DNA of 64,000 bases. Origin: Bacillus proteolyticus (GTDB taxonomy: Bacteria; Bacillota; Bacilli; Bacillales; Bacillaceae_G). This document shows, in pieces, positions 29,455-39,134 of this stretch. Numbering within the stretch: the stretch's first letter is position 1; every line of letters begins with the position of its first letter. Both the position numbers and the translations under genes were made by a program. Location of the stretch: the NCBI RefSeq assembly GCF_001884065.1, contig NZ_MACH01000167.1:62001-126000 (forward strand), in the 5' to 3' direction. The notes under the pieces were generated by a model. It was given only the letters and a program-made list of their open reading frames with translations, had not been told where the DNA came from and ran no database searches.

Positions 29455-29799
29455 TTATTTCATCGCTTCCTTCACAACATCTTGAATCATAACGACTTCT
29501 GTTTTCATATCAAAAGCCGGCACTTCTTCATCAATACACTCATACCAAAACGCTAAGTGCTTTTTATCAATTTCATGATGAGAATTTTCGACAAGAGCCC
29601 CGCCTTCTCCTTGCACAGAATACCAATATAAGTACTCTTCTCCATCTCTTATTTCCCGGAAAATTGTCTCAACGTACATCTTTTCGTCGTTTAGTGTCAA
29701 AAGCACTTCTTTCATATTGTCATTAAGAAGCTGCATCCATTCATCTACACGATGACTTTTACCTTGTTTCACTTTAAATCTTGTTAACTCCACATTCAT
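29455..29799 (-). CDS. DUF6176 family protein
   Basis: 114 residues with N-terminal VELTRFKVKQGKSHRVDEWM, typical of the small DUF6176 proteins, an antibiotic-biosynthesis-monooxygenase-like size without its known catalytic residues. It starts 2 nt after the GNAT gene stop with GGGGGAAT as ribosome binding site, so expression is tied to that gene. Function unknown. Confidence 0.7.
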   Translation of the reverse strand: MNVELTRFKVKQGKSHRVDEWMQLLNDNMKEVLLTLNDEKMYVETIFREIRDGEEYLYWYSVQGEGGALVENSHHEIDKKHLAFWYECIDEEVPAFDMKTEVVMIQDVVKEAMK

Positions 29800-29801
29800 T
29801 T

Positions 29802-30590
29802 TTATTCCCCCGTTTTCTTACGTACAAACAATCTATATTCTATTGGATTATTAAAACTTAATTTACTAGCTAATTTTTGCGAAGGAATATTATCTACATA
29901 ACAATCCCAGCACGGTGTAATATCATTTTTTATGCAATGTTCAATGAACCGCGTTGCAACAGCTTGAGCTAACCCTTTCCCTTGATGCGCTTCATGCGTT
30001 GCAATATCGATTTCAGCAAACTCATTCCCACTAAATATCGAAACACATTCCGCTACAATCATTCCTTCTTGTTCTATACAAAATCCAAAACCATCATTCA
30101 AAAACGCTTCAATTGATCCCCAATATTCTTTATAATATTCCTCTGTAAATTCATTGCTTTGTGCTATATCTTTTCTATCAATACGCTTCACTTCATATGT
30201 ATTTTTGTTACAACCTCGTTTTCTCTCTTCATAAGTTACTCTTTGAAATTTCATTCGCGGGATGTTCCGAAGTACATTACTAAAACGCTCTTCAATCATC
30301 ATTTCCCATTCTTCACTCGAAGTGAAGAGTGTAAATCTCTTCTCTATTTTTTCAATAGCCGTTTTTATATACGAAAATAAATCTTCGTTATAATTTTGAT
30401 CATCAGTATCACCAAATAAATAATAGATACCGTTAGCTGTACTAATTAGTCCTGCTGTTAACTTCTCGTTTGCAAAAACCTCACCATCTATCATTTGATC
30501 ACATACCGCATAAGCAAACGTCGTCGTTTTTGTATGACTTTCTAAAATCGGAAGGATTTTTCTATACTCGGCTACAGATAATTTTTTCAT
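29802..30590 (-). CDS. GNAT family N-acetyltransferase
   Basis: 262-residue acetyltransferase of the two-domain GNAT type (N-terminal degenerate domain about 1-120, catalytic GNAT about 130-255). The acetyl-CoA loop is THEAHQGKGLAQAVATRFIE, followed by CWDCYVDNIPSQKLASKLSF. The substrate is unknown. Its ATG overlaps the cupin stop by 4 bp (ATGA), and DUF6176 follows after 2 nt, so three genes are translated as one unit. Confidence 0.82.
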   Translation of the reverse strand: MKKLSVAEYRKILPILESHTKTTTFAYAVCDQMIDGEVFANEKLTAGLISTANGIYYLFGDTDDQNYNEDLFSYIKTAIEKIEKRFTLFTSSEEWEMMIEERFSNVLRNIPRMKFQRVTYEERKRGCNKNTYEVKRIDRKDIAQSNEFTEEYYKEYWGSIEAFLNDGFGFCIEQEGMIVAECVSIFSGNEFAEIDIATHEAHQGKGLAQAVATRFIEHCIKNDITPCWDCYVDNIPSQKLASKLSFNNPIEYRLFVRKKTGE

Positions 30591-30919
30591 ACTTGCTCTA
30601 CTTTAATCGTATCAGCCTCTATATTTTCAAAACAAAGATTTACCGTTCTCTTTAATGCTCTTGTTCTATGAATCGTACATGCTGGAATTAAAATAGAATC
30701 ATTTGGCTTTAATACCGCCGTTTCTCCATCTTCAAAATCGATAAGTAATTCTCCCTCTAACACAATAAATAATTCATCCGAATTAGAATGATAGTGCCAA
30801 TCATATTCACCAGTAAATACAGCGATTCGTAAGCAATGACTATTTACATTTGAAACGACGAAGTTTTTATGTTGATCTTGAATGTCCTTCGTTAATTCTA
30901 TTAAGTTCACAGTTTCCAT
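30587..30919 (-). CDS. Cupin domain protein
   Basis: 110-residue single cupin. Motif 1 is DWHYHSNSDELFIVLEGE (His, His, Glu metal ligands in place) and motif 2 is PACTIHRTRA with the final His. It may bind a metal and act on a small molecule. Start ATG at 30919 with GGGTGGG 7 nt upstream; the GTG at 30931 is inside that site. First gene of the coupled cluster with GNAT and DUF6176. Confidence 0.8.
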   Translation of the reverse strand: METVNLIELTKDIQDQHKNFVVSNVNSHCLRIAVFTGEYDWHYHSNSDELFIVLEGELLIDFEDGETAVLKPNDSILIPACTIHRTRALKRTVNLCFENIEADTIKVEQV

Positions 30920-30938
30920 ATTTCGTCCCACCCTTTCA

Positions 30939-31388
30939 TTAGTCGTTCTCCTGAAAAACTAACTTAGTCTCCGCCACCCCCGCAGTCGCCTCCACTATCA
31001 CTTGAGCTGCTACAATCATTGTTACTGTCGTAACCAAATCCACTTGATGAGTTTGAAGCGTATGAAGATTTTTTTCTCTTTTTTTCCTATCTCTCTTACT
31101 TTCATGACTAGGCCATACTGTAGCAAAGAGTATAACGAATAAGGCTAATTCTATTACGACAAGTATAAATTCTAGAATACTCTCAATAATATTGGGAGTT
31201 ATCCCAAAACTGTAAAACACCCCAAGTGAATACATACACAAAATTACATACAGAGCCATACAAATATACCGAAATGTTTTTTCTATCATAATGACTACTT
31301 TTTTTGAAGTGGGTATGTTCTGTTCCTGTTTCTTCTTTATGTATTTCTGTCTCCTAGCTTGCTTTTTCTTCCTATTTTTGCTCCCCAT
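30939..31388 (-). CDS. Small membrane protein with apparently frameshifted Gly/Cys-rich tail
   Basis: 149 residues as read: a Lys/Arg-rich N-terminus (MGSKNRKKKQARRQKYIKKK), two membrane helices (about 40-60 and 65-95) and a tail that looks random (THQVDLVTTVTMIVAA). Shifting frame by one at the A7 tract at 31069-31075 gives instead a Ser/Gly/Cys-rich tail containing FGYDSNNDCSSSSDSGGD and CGGGGD, then a TAA at 30964. Tails of that kind are common on Bacillus membrane proteins, so the ancestral frame is probably the shifted one. GAGGGG precedes the ATG. Confidence 0.6.
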   Translation of the reverse strand: MGSKNRKKKQARRQKYIKKKQEQNIPTSKKVVIMIEKTFRYICMALYVILCMYSLGVFYSFGITPNIIESILEFILVVIELALFVILFATVWPSHESKRDRKKREKNLHTLQTHQVDLVTTVTMIVAAQVIVEATAGVAETKLVFQEND

Positions 31389-31486
31389 TGAATCCCCTCT
31401 TTTATATTGTATAATTCTAAATTATCACAATAAAGGTCTGTTAACATTAAAAAATAACAATTTTTTACATGTTATTCCCCATAAAA

Positions 31487-31512
31487 AAAGACCCTCCTAA
31501 AAAGGAAGGTCC
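31487..31512 (-). terminator. Terminator after ald
   Basis: On the minus strand GACCTTCCT pairs with AGGAGGGTC (one wobble) with a T5 loop, followed by TTTTTTTAT. Confidence 0.9.
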
Positions 31513-31526
31513 TGAACATATCTCTA

Positions 31527-32660
31527 TTATGATAAAGCAGGAGCTTTTTCAAGAAGCTCTTTTGCATCAGCGTATTGTAAGCCGTGCGCTTCTGCCACTG
31601 CTTCGAATGTTACATAGCCATCTAATGTGTTAATACCTTTTAATAATGCAGTGTTGCCTAGGCAAGCAGCTTTGTAGCCTTTGTTAGCAATTTGTACTGC
31701 ATATGGCACTGTTACGTTTGTTAATGCAAGAGTTGATGTACGTGGAACCGCACCTGGCATATTTGCAACTGCATAATGAACAACGCCATGTTTTTCGTAA
31801 GTTGGGTTGTCATGAGTTGTAATACGGTCAGTTGTTTCGAAAATACCACCTTGGTCAATCGCGATATCTACAACGACAGAACCTGGTTCCATTGATTGAA
31901 TCATTTCTTCTGTTACAAGTTTTGGCGCTTTTGCACCTGGGATTAATACCGCACCGATTACAAGATCAGATTCTTTTACAGCTTCTGCAATGTTGTACGG
32001 GTTAGACATTAAAGTTTTTACTTGGTTTCCGAAAATGTCATCTAACTGACGAAGACGTTCTGCACTTAAGTCGATGATTGTTACATCTGCACCTAAACCT
32101 ACTGCAATCTTCGCTGCGTTTGTACCAGCTTGACCACCGCCGATAATTGTTACTTTGCCGCGTTTCACCCCTGGAACGCCTGCAAGCAAGATACCTTTAC
32201 CGCCTTTGTTTTTCTCAAGGAATTGTGCACCGATTTGTGCAGACATACGACCAGCTACTTCACTCATTGGTGCAAGTAACGGTAAAGAACGATTGTCTAA
32301 TTGTACTGTTTCGTATGCGATTGATGCGACTTTGTTATCAATTAATGCTTTCGTTAATTCTGGTTCTGGAGCTAAGTGTAAGTATGTGAATAAAATTAAA
32401 CCTTCGCGGAAATAGCCGTATTCACTTGCAACTGGCTCTTTTACCTTCATAACCATATCTTGATTCCATGCTTCTTCAGCAGTTTCAACAAGTTTCGCAC
32501 CAGCTTGTACGTATTCTTCATCTGTAAAGCCTGATCCTATACCTGCTCCTTTTTGAACAAAAACTTCATGACCATTTTGTACTAAATGTACAGCTCCCGC
32601 TGGCGTCATTGCCACACGGTTTTCATTGTTTTTAATTTCTGTTGGAATACCGATACGCAT
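31527..32660 (-). CDS. ald: Alanine dehydrogenase
   Basis: NAD-dependent reversible deamination of L-alanine to pyruvate; in Bacillus it supports alanine use and sporulation. The 377 residues include the substrate-site residues Arg15, Lys74 and His95, the Rossmann motif [20 protein letters not shown] and the family sequence [17 protein letters not shown]. The ATG follows AAGGGGGA. Single-gene unit. A weak cre-like sequence lies upstream (see rejected items). Confidence 0.96.
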   Translation of the reverse strand: MRIGIPTEIKNNENRVAMTPAGAVHLVQNGHEVFVQKGAGIGSGFTDEEYVQAGAKLVETAEEAWNQDMVMKVKEPVASEYGYFREGLILFTYLHLAPEPELTKALIDNKVASIAYETVQLDNRSLPLLAPMSEVAGRMSAQIGAQFLEKNKGGKGILLAGVPGVKRGKVTIIGGGQAGTNAAKIAVGLGADVTIIDLSAERLRQLDDIFGNQVKTLMSNPYNIAEAVKESDLVIGAVLIPGAKAPKLVTEEMIQSMEPGSVVVDIAIDQGGIFETTDRITTHDNPTYEKHGVVHYAVANMPGAVPRTSTLALTNVTVPYAVQIANKGYKAACLGNTALLKGINTLDGYVTFEAVAEAHGLQYADAKELLEKAPALS

Positions 32661-32801
32661 TATTAGTTCCCCCTTGAGTTATGAAATGACCCCTGAATCA
32701 TTTTTTAAAGCGCTTTCTACGCTCTTATATTCTAACATAATATCTCAATATTTGACAAAAAAATAATACAAGTTTTCCGATAGATTTAATCTTATATGAA
32801 A

Positions 32802-32845
32802 GGACAGTATTATCCGTACCTCTGAGTATAAAGGATAAACTGTCC
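32802..32845 (-). terminator. Hairpin after the SDR gene
   Basis: Arms ggacagt(a)ttatcc and ggataa(a)ctgtcc, each with one unpaired A, around a 17-nt spacer, 30 bp past the SDR stop. The U-tail is weak (TTTCAT). Confidence 0.55.
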
Positions 32846-32874
32846 AATTATTCGAAACTTCACTTTATTTAATT

Positions 32875-33633
32875 CTATCGATGTCTATGAATAACATCAA
32901 CAGCACCTGTTACTTCAATAATCGTGCCCGTAATCATATCAGAATCGTCCTCACATAAAAACGAAATGGTTCTTGCGATATCTTCACCTGTTCCAGATCT
33001 ACCAATTGGTGTGTTACTACCTTTCAGATTTCGTGCTTCTTCAATCGTTGCCTCTTTCATTTCACCAATTATATCACCAGGACATACCATATTCGCAGTA
33101 ATACCGTATTCAGCTTCTTCGTATGCGACTGTTTTCGTTAAAGAAACAAGTCCGACTTTCGCAGCTGCAAAGGCTGAACGATAAATCCATCCAGGCGCGC
33201 TATCTGCCCCTTGAAATCCATAGTTAATAATACGGCCAAATTGCTGGTTTCTCATAATCGGTACGACAAGTTTTAATAAATGAAACACCGCTGTTAAATT
33301 ACCCTGGATCATTTCATTCCATTCGTCTTCTTCGTAATCGACTAATTTTTTCCTTTCAAATACGTAAGGACCAGCATTATTAATTAAGAAGTCAATTTTG
33401 CCAAAACGGCTCATCGCTTCTTCTACCATTTTATGTAAATATTCCTTTTTCGTGACATCAGCTTGCACGAATTGTAGACGCTCTTCCATATTTTTATATG
33501 TTTCTTTCATCGTTTCCATAGCAGCTATATCGCTATGGTATGTTACTGTTACTGAATATCCTTTAGCCAATAACTTTTCTGTTACTTGCTTTCCTAAACC
33601 TTTCGTACCGGCTGTAATGAGCGCGTGTCTCAC
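32875..33633 (-). CDS. SDR family oxidoreductase
   Basis: Short-chain dehydrogenase/reductase (252 aa). Cofactor motif ITAGTKGLGKQ (a TGxxxGxG variant with Ala-Gly-Thr-Lys-Gly), NNAGP, and the active-site YRSAFAAAKVG region where Tyr and Lys (Y-x-x-x-A-x-A-K) are shifted relative to the usual YxxxK: the Lys is present but the Tyr lies 8 residues before it. Substrate unknown. I chose GTG at 33633 because AAAGGAGG lies 7 nt upstream. Confidence 0.85.
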   Translation of the reverse strand: MRHALITAGTKGLGKQVTEKLLAKGYSVTVTYHSDIAAMETMKETYKNMEERLQFVQADVTKKEYLHKMVEEAMSRFGKIDFLINNAGPYVFERKKLVDYEEDEWNEMIQGNLTAVFHLLKLVVPIMRNQQFGRIINYGFQGADSAPGWIYRSAFAAAKVGLVSLTKTVAYEEAEYGITANMVCPGDIIGEMKEATIEEARNLKGSNTPIGRSGTGEDIARTISFLCEDDSDMITGTIIEVTGAVDVIHRHR

Positions 33634-33813
33634 AAACATGCCTCCTTTTAAATTGCTATACTCCATATGTAACAAGTTCTCGCTTCAATTACAACTAAAA
33701 TGAATTAAAGCAAAGTTTTCAAAATTCTGTAACGTTTCCGACAAGCACATTACCAAAATTTGTTTTATAATTAAGTTGTAAATAGTTATAAAAATGATTG
33801 GGAGGAATTTACT

Positions 33814-34272
33814 ATGAATAATACATATACAAATATTTTAATTGCGGTGGACGGTTCTAAAGAAGCAGAAAAAGCCTTTAAAAAAGCAATTCAAGTTGCA
33901 AAACGCAACAATGCAACATTAACAATTGCTCATATCGTTGATGTAAAAGCATACTCAGCAGTAGAAGCTTATAGCCGCGCAATTGCTGAACGTGCAAATC
34001 TATTTGCAGAAGACTTATTAGAAGACTACAAAAAAACTGCGCTTGAAGCTGGTCTTGAAAAAATTGAAACTGTATTAGAATTTGGTAATCCTAAATCTAA
34101 AATTTCAAAAGAAATCGCTCCAAACCATAAAGTAGATTTAATTATGTGTGGTGCGACTGGTTTAAATGCTGTTGAACGTTTCCTAATTGGTAGCGTCTCT
34201 GAACATATTATTCGCTACGCGAAATGCGATGTCCTTGTTGTTCGTGGTGATGAGGAGCAAGGTGATCTTTAA
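33814..34272 (+). CDS. Universal stress protein (UspA family)
   Basis: 152-residue cytosolic Usp with the ATP-binding loop GATGLNAVERFLIGS (G-2x-G-9x-G-S), N-terminal ILIAVDGSKEAEKA and the C-terminal strand CDVLVVRG. ATP-binding Usps act as stress-state proteins with unclear biochemistry. A GGGAGG site precedes the ATG. Monocistronic with a strong terminator. Confidence 0.92.
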   Translation: MNNTYTNILIAVDGSKEAEKAFKKAIQVAKRNNATLTIAHIVDVKAYSAVEAYSRAIAERANLFAEDLLEDYKKTALEAGLEKIETVLEFGNPKSKISKEIAPNHKVDLIMCGATGLNAVERFLIGSVSEHIIRYAKCDVLVVRGDEEQGDL

Positions 34273-34282
34273 TTTATAATAA

Positions 34283-34316
34283 AAAAACACCAAGTCCACA
34301 TGGGCTTGGTGTTTTT
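34283..34316. terminator. Bidirectional terminator usp / membrane gene
   Basis: Arms aaaaacaccaagtcc and gggcttggtgttttt (one wobble) with a 4-nt loop, T5 at the plus end, between convergent genes. Confidence 0.9.
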
Positions 34317-35020
34317 CATTTCACATATTTCACTACAAATACGAGACAAGCTAGAACAACAATGACAACCGCAAACACATAAGGCGGAAGGAACTTCAAA
34401 GACCATAACGCCATCATTAACGACGCAACCGTTAAGTACGTTTGCTTTGCATCTTCTGTCATTTTTTTGCGAAGCAAAAAAACATACAAATAACCAATTG
34501 GCGGCGTAATAAAACAAAGAACATATATGATTTTTGATTTTAAATACCACTTTTGTTCTCCGAGTTTCTTTAGATCTTCTTCTATCCTCTTACTCTTTTG
34601 TTCTCTCACTTCTTCTTCAATCGGATCTTCCTCTTCTCCTCGCTTTTCTTTCATATAAGGAAGAAAATGCATGAAAAAATAACATGCAAATACAATTGCC
34701 CAAAATTCGATATTTAACCTTTCTAGCGGAATATGCTCACTTGCAAAAGCAGCCGTGATTACTAATGAAAAACAATACGTTGTCATCCAAAATGAACGTT
34801 TTCTCTTTTTTCGTTCAATTTCTTTTTTATCTTTTGCACCTTGTACTTTCTTTTTTCTCGAAAGCCATAAAGAAATACAGCAATCTACTACAAATAGAGT
34901 AAAGATAAATATCGCAACATGCACTGTTTCTACATTCTCAAATGAAAATATTGATAGGAATGCCACATGTAGCACAATTAATGTGTACAAAATTAACCCT
35001 ATGAAATAAATACGTCTCAT
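34316..35020 (-). CDS. Hypothetical multi-spanning membrane protein (234 aa)
   Basis: Unrecognised. About six hydrophobic segments in three pairs: 4-50, 78-125 and 165-232, separated by strongly charged loops (SRKKKVQGAKDKKEIERKKR and a Glu/Lys-rich coiled-coil-like stretch about 128-160). AAAGGAATGG lies before the ATG. No enzymatic motif is visible. Confidence 0.65.
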   Translation of the reverse strand: MRRIYFIGLILYTLIVLHVAFLSIFSFENVETVHVAIFIFTLFVVDCCISLWLSRKKKVQGAKDKKEIERKKRKRSFWMTTYCFSLVITAAFASEHIPLERLNIEFWAIVFACYFFMHFLPYMKEKRGEEEDPIEEEVREQKSKRIEEDLKKLGEQKWYLKSKIIYVLCFITPPIGYLYVFLLRKKMTEDAKQTYLTVASLMMALWSLKFLPPYVFAVVIVVLACLVFVVKYVK

Positions 35021-35114
35021 CTTCCATTCCTTTCTTATTTCCTAACATTAGGTTAACATACATTTTTTAGAAATAGACGGACAAAATATATGTGTTTAGA
35101 AAAGGAGGATTTAT

Positions 35115-35294
35115 ATGGGAGATCATGAACGTATTATTTTGGATGTCAACGAGCAAGAGATTGAAATGTTAAATACAATATGCTCACATTTTAAAGAAAA
35201 ACATGGCGTTGAACTAAGTCATGGTGCGCTGTTTCGAGATTTAATGGATATTGAGTATATTCGTATCACAGAAGATCGACATAAGTATGATTAA
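35115..35294 (+). CDS. Small hypothetical protein (59 aa)
   Basis: Begins MGDHERIILDVNEQEIEML and ends ITEDRHKYD. A strong AAAAGGAGG site lies 6 nt upstream and a terminator follows, so translation is likely. The pattern of one strand followed by two helices could be a ribbon-helix-helix-like fold, but I cannot support this firmly. Confidence 0.6.
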   Translation: MGDHERIILDVNEQEIEMLNTICSHFKEKHGVELSHGALFRDLMDIEYIRITEDRHKYD

Positions 35295-35305
35295 TCAATG
35301 AAGCT

Positions 35306-35336
35306 TTAAGCCTAGAACATACTGTTCTAGGCTTAA
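35306..35336 (+). terminator. Terminator after the 59-aa gene
   Basis: Perfect 14-bp arms ttaagcctagaaca and tgttctaggcttaa with a 3-nt loop. The T-run is short. Confidence 0.75.
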
Positions 35337-35395
35337 TTAAATCTACACGAAAAATGTTATAATTAGGAAAAAACAGGTACGGAGGATGCTCTACT

Positions 35396-35962
35396 ATGAA
35401 ATCTGAAAATATCTCAAAACATTTTCACACATTACATGTGCAAAGAAACCAGTTCCTACCTAAGCTCCATTCACTATCACATGAACAACTATGGTATAGG
35501 AAAGAGGACAAAAAATGGTCTATTGGTGAACACTTTTATCACTTATATTTAATTACAAGGATGCTAAAAGTAGCGATTAAATTCTCTTTCACTCTTATCC
35601 CCTATGCCAAACTAAGAAGAAACACCCCATTCGCAACTGAAATTCATGACATTTATGCCGAATACACGGAGAAGCATGGCAGAGGAATGAAAGCACCTTG
35701 GATTTTAATCCCTTCAAAAAAAGTTTATGATTCTATGAATGTAACAGAATTAGAAGACTTACTTTCACATGAAACAGATGAAATAAAAAAGCTAGTTCAA
35801 AATATAGAAGAAAATATTGCAGGACATATCGTATTTTTAGATCCAATTGCTCACTACCCTAACCTTATTCAATCTATTCAGCTATTAGCGATACATGAGA
35901 GGCATCATTTTATGATTATGAAAAACAATTATGAAATGATAGATACATACCTAAAAATCTAA
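35396..35962 (+). CDS. DinB-like metalloprotein
   Basis: 188-residue four-helix-bundle protein of the DinB/YfiT superfamily. The metal ligands are suggested by KWSIGEHFYHLYLI (His) and the late HERHHFMIMKN (two His). Members include thiol transferases and uncharacterised stress proteins; the substrate here is unknown. GGAGG lies 10 nt before the ATG. Convergent with argH. Confidence 0.78.
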   Translation: MKSENISKHFHTLHVQRNQFLPKLHSLSHEQLWYRKEDKKWSIGEHFYHLYLITRMLKVAIKFSFTLIPYAKLRRNTPFATEIHDIYAEYTEKHGRGMKAPWILIPSKKVYDSMNVTELEDLLSHETDEIKKLVQNIEENIAGHIVFLDPIAHYPNLIQSIQLLAIHERHHFMIMKNNYEMIDTYLKI

Positions 35963-35966
35963 ACAC

Positions 35967-36006
35967 AAAAAGGGAAGGTACTTCTAAAAAAGCACCTTCC
36001 CTTTTA
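35967..36006. terminator. Bidirectional terminator DinB-like / argH
   Basis: Arms aaaaagggaaggt and accttcccttt(t) around a 14-nt spacer, with T-rich ends in both directions. Confidence 0.85.
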
Positions 36007-36019
36007 TATCATACATCAT

Positions 36020-37408
36020 TTAACTTCCAACAAACTCTATAGTTAACCCCTTCGCCTTCTCCAAAGCTTTTTCAATTTGCTTAAACCCTGTCCCGCCAGC
36101 ACTATTACGACGTTTCACAGCTGCGTAAGGTGAAAGAACTTCATATAAATCTTCTTCAAATAACGAGCTCATTTCTTTATATGTTTCCAGTGGTACATCT
36201 AATAAATAAATTCCTTTTTGCGTACAATGAAGAACTAGTTTCCCAACAATTTCATGAGCTTGACGGAATGGTAGTCCTTTGCTTGCTAAATAGTCAGCAA
36301 TTTCTGTTGCGTTAGAGAAATCTTGCGTTACAGCTTGCCCCATTTTTTCTTTGTTTACAGTCATCGTTTCAAGCATGCCTGCCATGATATGAAGGCATCC
36401 TTCTACTGTTTTTACTGTATCAAACATTCCTTCTTTATCTTCTTGTAAGTCTTTATTGTACGCGAGCGGTAATCCTTTCATTACTGTAAGTAAACTGAAT
36501 AAATTACCGTATACTCTGCCTGTTTTACCACGGATTAGTTCCACCATATCCGGATTTTTCTTTTGCGGCATAATACTGCTTCCTGTTGCGTATTGATCAC
36601 TCATTTCAATAAATTGAAACTCTTGGCTACTCCATAAAATAAGTTCTTCGCAAAAGCGTGATAAGTGCATCATGAGCATAGATGAGTTACTTAAAAACTC
36701 CAGTATGAAATCACGATCGCTTACTGCATCTAAACTATTTTCATAGATGCCATGAAATCCAAGAAGCTCCGCACTATATTCTCGGTCAATCGGGAATGTT
36801 GTCCCAGCTAGCGCCCCTGCTCCTAATGGCGAAATGTTAATGCGTTTTAATGAATCTTCATAACGATTCACATCGCGCTCTAACATCCAAAAGTAAGCAA
36901 GAATATGATGTGCAAATGATATAGGCTGTGCACGCTGTAAGTGCGTATAGCCAGGCATAATTGTTTCAATATTATTTTCTGCTTGATGAACAAGAACAGT
37001 TTGCAATTGTTTTGTAGCTTTTATAATATGTTCTACTTTTTCATTTAAATACAAGTGCATATCTGTCGCTACTTGGTCGTTACGGCTTCTGCCTGTATGA
37101 AGTTTCCCTCCCACTTCACCGATCTTTTCGATTAACATCTTTTCAATGTTTAAATGAATGTCCTCAGCTTCAACTGAGAAATGTAACTTATTTTGTTTCG
37201 CTTCTTCTAATAAATATTGAAGACCTATCTTTATTTTCTCCGCTTCATCTTTCGTAACGATGCCTTGCTTTGCTAACATCGTTACGTGTGCGATACTCCC
37301 TTTTATATCTTGGTTAACCAATTGCTTATCAAAGGAAATAGAAGCTCCGAATTCTTCTACCCACGCTTCCGCTTCTTCTGTAAAACGTCCGCCCCAAAGT
37401 TTGCTCAC
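36020..37408 (-). CDS. argH: Argininosuccinate lyase
   Basis: Cleaves argininosuccinate to arginine and fumarate. The 462-residue product has the fumarase/aspartase superfamily signature [12 protein letters not shown] with catalytic Ser, [13 protein letters not shown], and [17 protein letters not shown] start at 37408, overlapping the argG stop in GTGA, so the two are coupled. Last gene of argG-argH. Confidence 0.97.
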   Translation of the reverse strand: MSKLWGGRFTEEAEAWVEEFGASISFDKQLVNQDIKGSIAHVTMLAKQGIVTKDEAEKIKIGLQYLLEEAKQNKLHFSVEAEDIHLNIEKMLIEKIGEVGGKLHTGRSRNDQVATDMHLYLNEKVEHIIKATKQLQTVLVHQAENNIETIMPGYTHLQRAQPISFAHHILAYFWMLERDVNRYEDSLKRINISPLGAGALAGTTFPIDREYSAELLGFHGIYENSLDAVSDRDFILEFLSNSSMLMMHLSRFCEELILWSSQEFQFIEMSDQYATGSSIMPQKKNPDMVELIRGKTGRVYGNLFSLLTVMKGLPLAYNKDLQEDKEGMFDTVKTVEGCLHIMAGMLETMTVNKEKMGQAVTQDFSNATEIADYLASKGLPFRQAHEIVGKLVLHCTQKGIYLLDVPLETYKEMSSLFEEDLYEVLSPYAAVKRRNSAGGTGFKQIEKALEKAKGLTIEFVGS

Positions 37409-38610
37409 GCTTCCACCTTCTTTTGATTCACTTGGCTGTATACTTTCGTAGGTAAACCAAATAATGAAATGAATCCGACTGCTGCATCATGATTAAATTC
37501 ATCCTGGGCAGTATACGTTGCTAGCTTTTCATCGTATAAAGAGTACTCAGATTTACGCCCTTCTACAATCGCATGACCTTTAAATAATTTCACACGCACT
37601 GTACCTGTTACATTCTTTTGCGTTTCTTGTAAAAATGCATGAAGCGCTTGTTTTAAAGGAGAGAACCATAAACCGTTATAAATAAGTTCTGTTATTTTCT
37701 GCTCAATCACCGGTTTAAAATGTGCTACTTCTTTTACGTGTGTTAAATCTTCTAGCTCTTTATGTGCTGTGATTAACGTCATTGCTGCTGGGCATTCGTA
37801 TACTTCACGAGATTTAATACCGACAAGACGATTTTCTACGTGATCAATACGTCCAACGCCATGTTTTCCGGCAAGGGCATTTAACGTTTTAATTAGTTCT
37901 GACAGTGAATATGAAGTGCCATTTAAAGTCGTCGGTACTCCTGCTTCAAATCCAATTTCTACAAACTCTGGTTTATTCGGTGTATCTTCTAATGCTAATG
38001 TCATTTCGTATGCATCTTCTGGCGGCGCTGCCCATGGATCTTCTAAAATTCCACATTCGTTGCTGCGTCCCCATAAGTTTTGATCGATTGAGAATGGGCT
38101 ATCTAAATTAATTGGAATTGGTACATCGTTTTCTTTTGCATATGCAATTTCTTCTTCACGTGACCATTTCCATTCACGCACAGGTGCAATCACTTCTAAG
38201 TAAGGATTTAATGCTTGAATAGAAACTTCAAAACGAACTTGGTCATTCCCTTTTCCTGTACATCCGTGTGCAACTGCAGTCGCACCTTCTTGTTCTGCAA
38301 TTTCCACTAACTTTTTCGCAATAAGCGGACGAGATAATGCAGAGACAAGAGGATATTTCCCTTCGTATAATGTGTGTGCTTGCATCGCCATCAATGCATA
38401 TTCATTCGCGAATTCTTCTTGAACATCCACCATATACGATTTAATTGCACCTACTGAAAGTGCTTTTTCTTTTACAAACGCTAAGTCTTTACCTTCCCCT
38501 AGATCCAAGCAAAGCGCGATGATATCATAATTCTTCTCTTGTAACCATTTAATTGCAACGGAAGTATCAAGACCTCCAGAATATGCTAACACAACTTTTT
38601 TCTTCTCCAT
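37405..38610 (-). CDS. argG: Argininosuccinate synthase
   Basis: ATP-dependent joining of citrulline and aspartate. The N-type PP-loop AYSGGLDTS (9-17) is followed by [14 protein letters not shown] and [14 protein letters not shown]. The ATG at 38610 (401 aa) has AGGGGGA 7 nt upstream; the frame from 38640 runs through the leader. First gene of argG-argH with a candidate ARG box in its leader. Its substrate pathway genes (argC-J etc.) are not in this window. Confidence 0.96.
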   Translation of the reverse strand: MEKKKVVLAYSGGLDTSVAIKWLQEKNYDIIALCLDLGEGKDLAFVKEKALSVGAIKSYMVDVQEEFANEYALMAMQAHTLYEGKYPLVSALSRPLIAKKLVEIAEQEGATAVAHGCTGKGNDQVRFEVSIQALNPYLEVIAPVREWKWSREEEIAYAKENDVPIPINLDSPFSIDQNLWGRSNECGILEDPWAAPPEDAYEMTLALEDTPNKPEFVEIGFEAGVPTTLNGTSYSLSELIKTLNALAGKHGVGRIDHVENRLVGIKSREVYECPAAMTLITAHKELEDLTHVKEVAHFKPVIEQKITELIYNGLWFSPLKQALHAFLQETQKNVTGTVRVKLFKGHAIVEGRKSEYSLYDEKLATYTAQDEFNHDAAVGFISLFGLPTKVYSQVNQKKVEA

Positions 38611-38625
38611 TTTGCATCCCCCTAA

Positions 38626-38640
38626 AGAATAAATATTCAT
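38626..38640 (-). promoter_or_regulatory. Candidate ARG box (AhrC/ArgR operator)
   Basis: On the minus strand ATGAATATTTATTCT has the TGAAT-N4-ATTC arrangement of ARG boxes. A partial second copy (GTGTGAATTATTAT) lies about 15 bp further upstream; ARG boxes often come in pairs. The site is 16-30 nt before the argG ATG. Motif seen; arginine control by AhrC inferred. Confidence 0.45.
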
Positions 38641-38776
38641 TTTCTTTTATAATAATTCACACTTTAACACCTTTTACAAAATGTATCAAGGGTCATTTTC
38701 AAATTTTTTCAAACAATTTCATCGAACTTCTTTCTGTTTTTATGTAAAATAGAGGCAGGAAAATGGAGGGATGTCT

Positions 38777-39094
38777 ATGAAAAAGTATTTTATATACAAT
38801 GAACATCTAGGAATTGAAGTGCCGAACATACAAGACGAATGGGAAGACATCTCTGAACAAGCGCAGCATTCTATTTTATTAAAATGGGAGCAAGTTCGTG
38901 GAAAGATTCCTGATCGCATAAAAGAACTCGAACACTCTATTAACGCAAAACAGCATCATTTAAATAACGAAGAAGACTTCGAAATTTCTTGCAAGCTTAA
39001 TTTAGAAATTGCCGATCTCGCTTCCATCATTAATGACCTTTGGCTTTGGTATCGACTCACTCAAAATGTATCTGAGGGAAAAGCACACCAATGA
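38777..39094 (+). CDS. Hypothetical protein (105 aa)
   Basis: Acidic, mostly helical soluble protein starting MKKYFIYNEHLGIEVPNIQD, with WEDISEQAQHSILLKWEQVRGKIPDRIKELE suggesting a coiled-coil or helical hairpin in its middle part (motif given in pieces; about residues 20-55). The second ATG (38777) is used because GGAGGG lies 6 nt before it. Family not recognised. Confidence 0.65.
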   Translation: MKKYFIYNEHLGIEVPNIQDEWEDISEQAQHSILLKWEQVRGKIPDRIKELEHSINAKQHHLNNEEDFEISCKLNLEIADLASIINDLWLWYRLTQNVSEGKAHQ

Positions 39095-39134
39095 AAAAAG
39101 CATGCCCCTCAATTACTTTGGGTCATGCTTTTTT
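39094..39134. terminator. Bidirectional terminator
   Basis: Arms aaaaaagcatg and catgctttttt with extra GGG/CCC pairing inside, between convergent genes; T6 on both sides. Confidence 0.9.

Noticed and set aside
32705-32718. TTAAAGCGCTTTCT as a cre site for ald
   Set aside because: Two mismatches at the most conserved outer positions; too weak without other evidence.
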